From Bidens hawaiensis (Eukaryota > Streptophyta > Magnoliopsida > Asterales > Asteraceae): a stretch of DNA of 64,000 bases. Under the pieces are notes generated by a model. That model was not told the DNA's origin and did not search any database. It worked only from the letters and a program-made list of their open reading frames with translations. Each line of letters opens with the position of its first letter. Within the stretch, counting starts at the first letter, position 1. A program made the translations under genes and the position numbers. The DNA lies in contig JAIQDT010003574.1 in NCBI GenBank assembly GCA_021521415.1, positions 124,001 through 188,000 of the forward strand, read 5' to 3'. Of this stretch, positions 59,187 through 64,000 are shown piece by piece.

Positions 59187-59604
59187 TCAATCTAGATACC
59201 GAGCCGGTTTCCTGATCGTGTGCTTGGGCCTGCTCCGAACGACGGGATCAGCACGTTGGATCTCTTCCTGTTCCTGAGCCTTAGGAAGGAACCTCTTTGG
59301 ATTTGGATTCTTGCGGCTTCTTTTACCGATCTCAATATTTTCTTTGGTGTGTTCCTCTTTTTCTTTGGTGTGTTCCTCTTTTTCTTTGCTTAGACAGCCT
59401 AGGCTGCAGAAGACCATATGCCTACCAACAACAGATATTTTACATGTATAGTACGTTAGTCCTTTTGAATAGCAAAACTAAGGATATTTTACATGTATGG
59501 TTAGTTAACTACCTGCATTCATAGAACGTGTCCAATTCATCGAAGTTCGTTTTGCACTTGTAGCAATGCGCTAAGATTAAACTTCTAATTTTAAATATCG
59601 ACAT
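59187..59604 (-). CDS. FLZ-D, divergent mini FCS-like zinc finger protein
   Basis: Minus-strand exons 59609-59513 and 59421-59187 (GT-AG, acceptor GTTGGTAG) give 108 residues if translation starts at the ATG at 59604. The finger is HCYKCKTNFDELDTFYEC, split by the intron at the same place as in FLZ-B and -C, then RHMVFCSLGC. The spacing is again C-x2-C-x18-C-S-x2-C. The tail has a duplicated KEKEEHT motif, a basic patch (KRSRKNPNPKR) and a C-terminus KHTIRKPARYLD. The ancestral start site in the upstream exon (about 59725) now reads ATC, and an in-frame TAG precedes it, so initiation must have moved into the finger exon. The TATA region has decayed. It may be a diverged gene or an early pseudogene; the frame is fully open. 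Confidence 0.65.
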
Positions 59605-59739
59605 GTCTCCTGTAACATAAAAAGAAAACGATTCAGGTTCGTGAGATAACGTGGAAGTGTACTGAATCTTACATATTCAATTCCTTTGATCGATCTATAT
59701 CACATGAAAGTGACACCAAAACCTTTACCTGAAAATGAT

Positions 59740-61435
59740 GGTTTGAACTATTGAAACAAAATAAAATAAAATATATCACATATCTTCTTTAGATGAATGA
59801 AATTTCTTAAAAAATAATAAATTTATGAACTGGAACCTGCAGGTGGTATTGAGTATATTATTCTCTAATGGCGATAGAGAATTGGATAGTTGGGATGGAA
59901 CTATGGAAGGATGTCATGTATGTTTATGGTGGGGGGAGAACTATAGGAGGTGTGAACCAAATCATATTATGATATTTACTGTATTTAATATGTATTAATT
60001 ATTATATATAATTAAAGTTTAAGTATAACTAAATAATGTAATAATATATGTTATGTTTATAAATTATAATAATATATGCATTTATATGTTGGTTTTATTT
60101 TAGAATACTACACTATTGCGAGAATATAAAAAATACCTAAATTTTTTAAACTTTTTATTAACAAGGTTTTGTATATGCGTGTTACAATAGTGTTTTATAT
60201 GTTTACAATGTATTACATATTTTGTGCTACTAATAAAAATCAAACCAAAGGCTAAGTTTAGGGTCGGGCACCATGTGAAGGGCAAATTATACATGTTTAA
60301 GAAAACATGGTGGCGTGTTTTATAGTATCGAATTGTTAGCAATTGGCTGACATGAATTGAAAGAAAGGTTTGCAAGGTAATCGTTTATTTAGATTTGTTT
60401 CATAATGACTATGCACAATAATCAAAGAATATTAACTTGGTAAGAACTCATTATAAGCCCGTGATGATAACTTACTGTGTTTTGTCATGCTGAATAGTCA
60501 TGAGTGAATGGAAGTCGAAATGGATGCATTTATGAACTTGGGTTTAACGTCTAGTTCCGGAAGTCTATCTTAGTCTACATTTTATGACAACATATATCAT
60601 TTCTAATTTCGTCCTATCAAGGAAAAAAAATAACCCTAGAAAATTTCAATTTCCACTTAAAAGAAAGAGTCAAAATCAAACCGTTACCAAACTATTTGAC
60701 ACATAATCTTCATTATGTTACAAGTTTCCTATGGAATGATATATACATAATTCTATCATACGCCATCTTTGATGAATCATTATTCTATATTCACATTAAC
60801 ATTTAATCAAAGATTCATAAACTTTCATCAGTAATGGAGATTAAGATAATCACGTTGTTATATGGTCAACTCTCTATTTATTAATCGAGTTATCAATCAA
60901 ATGTCTAATATGATCACTCTGGTGGAAGATCATCTAATGCTCTAATTTAAACTATCATTCATAACGTAACTATACACACACATACGCACATAACATACAT
61001 CTTTAGTAGTCTTGAAAGTAATGATCACTCTTAATATAACATGTTAACCCTTAGACCAAATGCAATGAACAATGTTCAAAACGCCAACACCTTCCATCTC
61101 ATTGGCTGGTTGTATGGCTTGGCCCCATCATCATCCTCATCTAGCGTTGTGTACAAAATTTTTGAAGCCTTTTTGACACCCGGGGGGGGGGGGGGGTTCC
61201 TTAGCGTTTTGGACCAAACGCCGGCATAACTCTACCCGCTACGCTTTATCTTATCAGATCATGTCACGTGTTAGATTTACTTAACTATACACAAGACTAG
61301 TAATAGTAATGTTAATTAACCATCATCGACTTTGTTTGACCGAGGTTATGCTAAGATTTGCTAAAGTTTTATAAAATATAGTTTTATATTTTACAATTAA
61401 TTTATTTTTTAAATATTATTTAATTAAAATATTTT
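59740..61435. other. AT-rich intergenic sequence with a poly(G) run
   Basis: 59860-59940 retains the FLZ promoter-side homology (GCGATAGAGAATTGGAT). Beyond that I see no gene. 61039-61230 is less AT-rich and contains G15 at 61182-61196. Possible inverted words there (TTCAAAACGCC / GCGTTTTGGACC) hint at a small MITE. Confidence 0.4.
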
Positions 61436-61728
61436 TCCCGGTAAACCGGTGGGGCTTGCCCCAATGGCCAGGAACATGATGGATGACTCGGATGTCCCGG
61501 GTTCGAGTCCTTATTCCGAATGAATTTTTCCAGAGCAAAAAAACCTGTCATGCCTTCGGGCGGGGTGAGCCAACTGGGTTTTACCAGAAACGGCCAAGTC
61601 AAACTCGGATGTCAGCGTGGATCCCGATTATGTCAACATAGTCTGGCCCAAGTGGGGGTGGCGGGGCTCCTTCTCATGTTGAATGTGATATTTCTTAACC
61701 GCGAAAGTCACCGTTAAAAAAAAATAGG
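61436..61728 (+). mobile_element. tRNA-derived SINE
   Basis: A box A-like sequence CTTGCCCCAATGG (61455-61467) and a perfect box B GGTTCGAGTCC (61500-61510) are spaced as in a tRNA-type RNA polymerase III promoter. A body of about 220 bp follows, ending in a run of A (about 61714-61722). The GC content is well above the surroundings. Target duplications were not resolved. The long open frames through it are incidental. Confidence 0.75.
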
Positions 61729-61815
61729 CCCACGTAGGCTCACGTAGGCCCAAATGCGAAAGGTGACTAGAAGCTTATTTCACACGCATGATAACATTCA
61801 CTACGACCGCGAGGC

Positions 61816-61823
61816 TATAAATA
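61816..61823 (+). promoter_or_regulatory. TATA box of the Hsp110-type gene
   Basis: TATAAATA about 60 bp before a likely leader splice donor (AATAG|GTATGA at 61879/61880). Position and context fit a core promoter. Confidence 0.6.
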
Positions 61824-61844
61824 ATAATATTAATAATCTGTTGA

Positions 61845-62778
61845 ATTAATTCGTGAAAGGTCTTTTCATTTTCAAATAGGTATGAATTCGTCACCATTAT
61901 TATTTCTTAAATTCAACTTACACTATCATGCTTACTGCTTAATTCTTAATTTAATTAGTTGCGTTTGAGTTATTACTATTTTTAGTTTGAATCCGTACTG
62001 ATTTAGCAGGTGTTTTTTAGGTTAAAGCATTGTAGTGGTGATATATCGACGATCTGTTTTGACTTTTGAGTTATTTAGTGTTGTCATTGTTGTAGATGTG
62101 TTGTTGGCTAGGGTTTATGACTAAATTGGAGTAATGTGCTTCCTGTTTGCTTGACTGATCGTGTTTATGACGTCATGATAGTTTGTAGGATTGGAAATTG
62201 TGCTTGATCTTGATGTACAAATGTTATTTCAAAGCAGTTTGATGTATTGAATGTGGCTGTAGGCAGTGCTGTAGAACTCGCTGGGAGCTAGTCGGCTGGT
62301 GGTGGTGGGAAGTCGGGACTAGTGATTAATCATGTTTAATCAGACTGGAATTTTTGTACGTTATTTTTCAGTTTTATATGTTTATATACACACATTTTTG
62401 TATGTAATTTTCAGTTACACACATACACATTTTTGTATGTAATTTACAAAGTTTGGCTGGAAATTGTCCAGAAGTTTGTTGGCGATTTGGTCCGATTAGA
62501 ACCGATTTGGAATGACTAGATCCGAGTAGGGGCGATTTGGCCGGTTAGCTAAAAATTAGTCAGTCTCCGGCCGACAAGCGATTAATCGCTTACTAGTCCT
62601 GATTTTATGTTAAGTTATGCTGTAGTTTAATTTTAAGTTTGGTAGTTAATGTTGGACATTTATGTTTCCCTTTGAGTACTTATTTGTATCCGTTGTACTT
62701 ACTTTATGTGAAATTCAGACTATTTTCAGTGGGATAAAGTAACTTCATTGAGGAAACAAGTTATATTACTCAACCAAG
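61845..62778 (+). promoter_or_regulatory. 5' UTR with a leader intron, Hsp110-type gene
   Basis: Proposed leader exon about 61845-61879, intron 61880-62729 (GTATGA...TTTTCAG), then 49 bp of leader before the start codon. The intron contains an imperfect foldback block (62270-62605: GGACTAGTGATTAATC and GATTAATCGCTTACTAGTCC). Leader introns often raise expression of plant housekeeping genes. All limits are by eye. Confidence 0.5.
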
Positions 62779-63945
62779 ATGAGTGTGGTCGGGTTTGATC
62801 TCGGGAATGAAAGTTGTGTTGTGGCAGTTGCCAGGCAAAGAGGAATTGACGTTGTTCTTAATGACGAGTCAAAGCGTGAGACTCCTGCTCTCGTGTGTTT
62901 TGGTGACAAACAACGGTTTCTTGGGACAGCTGGTGCTGCTTCTGGTATGATGAACCCGAAGAATACAATCTCCCAGATTAAGCGGTTAATAGGCCGCCCG
63001 TTCTCAGACCCTGAGTTGCAACAGGATCTTAAGGCGTTGCCATTTTCGGTTACTGAGGGGCCCGATGGGTTCCCGTTAATTCATGCTCAGTATCTTGGGG
63101 AAACAAAGACGTTTACACCGACACAAGTTATGGGTATGGTGCTTTCAAACATGAAGACGATAGCTGAAAAGAATTTGAATGCAGCAGTCGTGGATTGCTG
63201 CATTGGGATTCCTGTTTATTTCACTGATCTTCAAAGACGAGCGGTTATGGATGCAGCTACTATAGCCGGGTTGCATCCTTTACGGTTGATGCATGAAACA
63301 ACTGCAACCGCTTTAGCCTATGGAATATACAAAACCGACTTGCCTGAGAACGAGCAGTTAAATGTAGCCTTTGTTGACATCGGGCACGCTAGCATGCAGG
63401 TATGCATTGCAGGATTCAAGAAGGGGCAGTTGAAGATACTGGCTCATTCTTTTGACCGGTGCCTCGGTGGGAGGGACTTTGATGAGGTTTTGTTTCAACA
63501 CTTTGCTGAAAAGTTGGAAGAGTACAAGATTGATGTGTTTAAGAATGCAAGGGCGTGTCTTAGGCTTCGTGCAGCATGTGAGAAGCTCAAGAAGGTGCTT
63601 AGTGCAAATCCAGAGGCACCTATGAACATTGAATGCTTGTTGGATGATAAAGATGTTAGAGGTTTTATAAAAAGAGATGAGTTTGAACAAATTAGTGCGC
63701 CAATATTGGAGCGTGTGAAGAAACCTCTGGAGAAGGCTCTTTTCGAAGCTCAACTCACAGCTGATAATATTTATGCTGTGGAGGTTGTTGGTTCAGGTTC
63801 TAGGGTCCCGGCTGTGATCAAGATTTTGACAGAATTTTTTGGGAAAGAGCCGAGGCGTACCATGAATGCAAGTGAGTGTGTTTCCAAAGGCTGTTCTTTG
63901 GAATGTGCCATTCTTAGTCCCACCTTTAAAGTTAGAGAGTTCCAG
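62779..63945 (+). CDS. Hsp110/HSP70-like chaperone, first coding exon, cut by window end
   Basis: The exon encodes 389 residues, starting MSVVGFDLGNESCVVAVARQ, and ends at a donor (TTCCAG|GTATAA). This is the nucleotide-binding domain. It has phosphate loop 1 (GFDLGNESC), the IGIPVYFTDLQRRAV region, phosphate 2 (VDIGHASMQV), FDRCLGGRDFDEVL and the adenosine site (VVGSGSRVPAV). Its phosphate loop has GNESC and not the GTTYS type, and it begins directly with MSVVGFD, as in the plant Hsp110 branch (the HSP70-14/15 type). Those are cytosolic nucleotide-exchange partners of HSP70. The substrate-binding part lies beyond the window. Without the splice the frame would stop at 63951. Confidence 0.93.
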
Positions 63946-64000
63946 GTATAATCCACTTGTCTTTTTATGCATGTTTTTGTGCTGTCTGAGTGACGTCTGA

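Noticed and set aside
61420..61717. Frames of 60-65 codons on both strands
   Set aside because: They lie within the SINE and have no coding signature.
1..64000. CRISPR arrays, rRNA genes, bacterial operons
   Set aside because: Repeats here are transposons and minisatellites; no spacer arrays, rRNA or prokaryotic gene organisation was seen.

Overview
The window is nuclear DNA of a flowering plant. The evidence is split, GT-AG-bounded plant genes, an AT-rich background full of MITEs, plant-type Ty3/gypsy and Ty1/copia retrotransposons primed by initiator tRNA-Met, a Helitron and a tRNA-derived SINE. A eudicot is certain enough. The style of the retroelements and of the thionin-like gene suggests an asterid, perhaps Asteraceae, but that is only an inference.

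Layout. 1-4.2 kb: repeats, namely a tandem duplication, a large inverted-repeat element carrying a nested hAT MITE, and a foldback element. 4.35-5.19 kb: a secreted cysteine-rich thionin-like gene (+). 6.7-8.1 kb: a NUP50-type nucleoporin gene (-) broken by a nonsense codon and a frameshift, with a hAT MITE upstream. 9.6-25.6 kb: a retrotransposon nest. An old copia element (-) was cut by an intact gypsy element with near-identical LTRs (9954-18913, TSD ATGGG) and by two solo LTRs (20477-22427; 22860-25212, TSD ATCCA). 25.6-27.9 kb: an ankyrin/PGG membrane protein gene of the ITN1/ACD6 type (-), six exons recognised. 29.4-34.6 kb: a second, decayed copia element (-). 36.8-38.9 kb: a two-exon gene for a predicted plastid single-pass membrane protein (+), whose intron holds a hAT MITE nested in a Tourist-like MITE. 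40.9-44.4 kb: MITEs seated in (TA)n tracts, including a perfect palindrome of about 194 bp. 45.0-45.7 kb: a non-autonomous Helitron. 45.8-59.6 kb: four tandem genes or relics (-) for very small FCS-like zinc finger (FLZ) proteins, with duplicated flanks. 61.4-61.7 kb: a SINE. 62.8-63.9 kb: first coding exon of an Hsp110-type HSP70 gene (+), cut by the window end.

The genes do not form a pathway. Two signals stand out. First, the gypsy leader (12026-12289) holds four tandem RNA hairpins whose outer stems differ in sequence but stay complementary and whose inner stem shows a compensatory change, which points to a selected RNA element. Second, the FLZ cluster contains two apparently complete mini-genes with the zinc finger split by an intron, flanked by a fragment and a divergent copy that share promoter ancestry but have lost the ancestral start codon and TATA box.

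Splice sites were placed by eye from GT-AG signals and reading-frame continuity; no alignment or database search was run.
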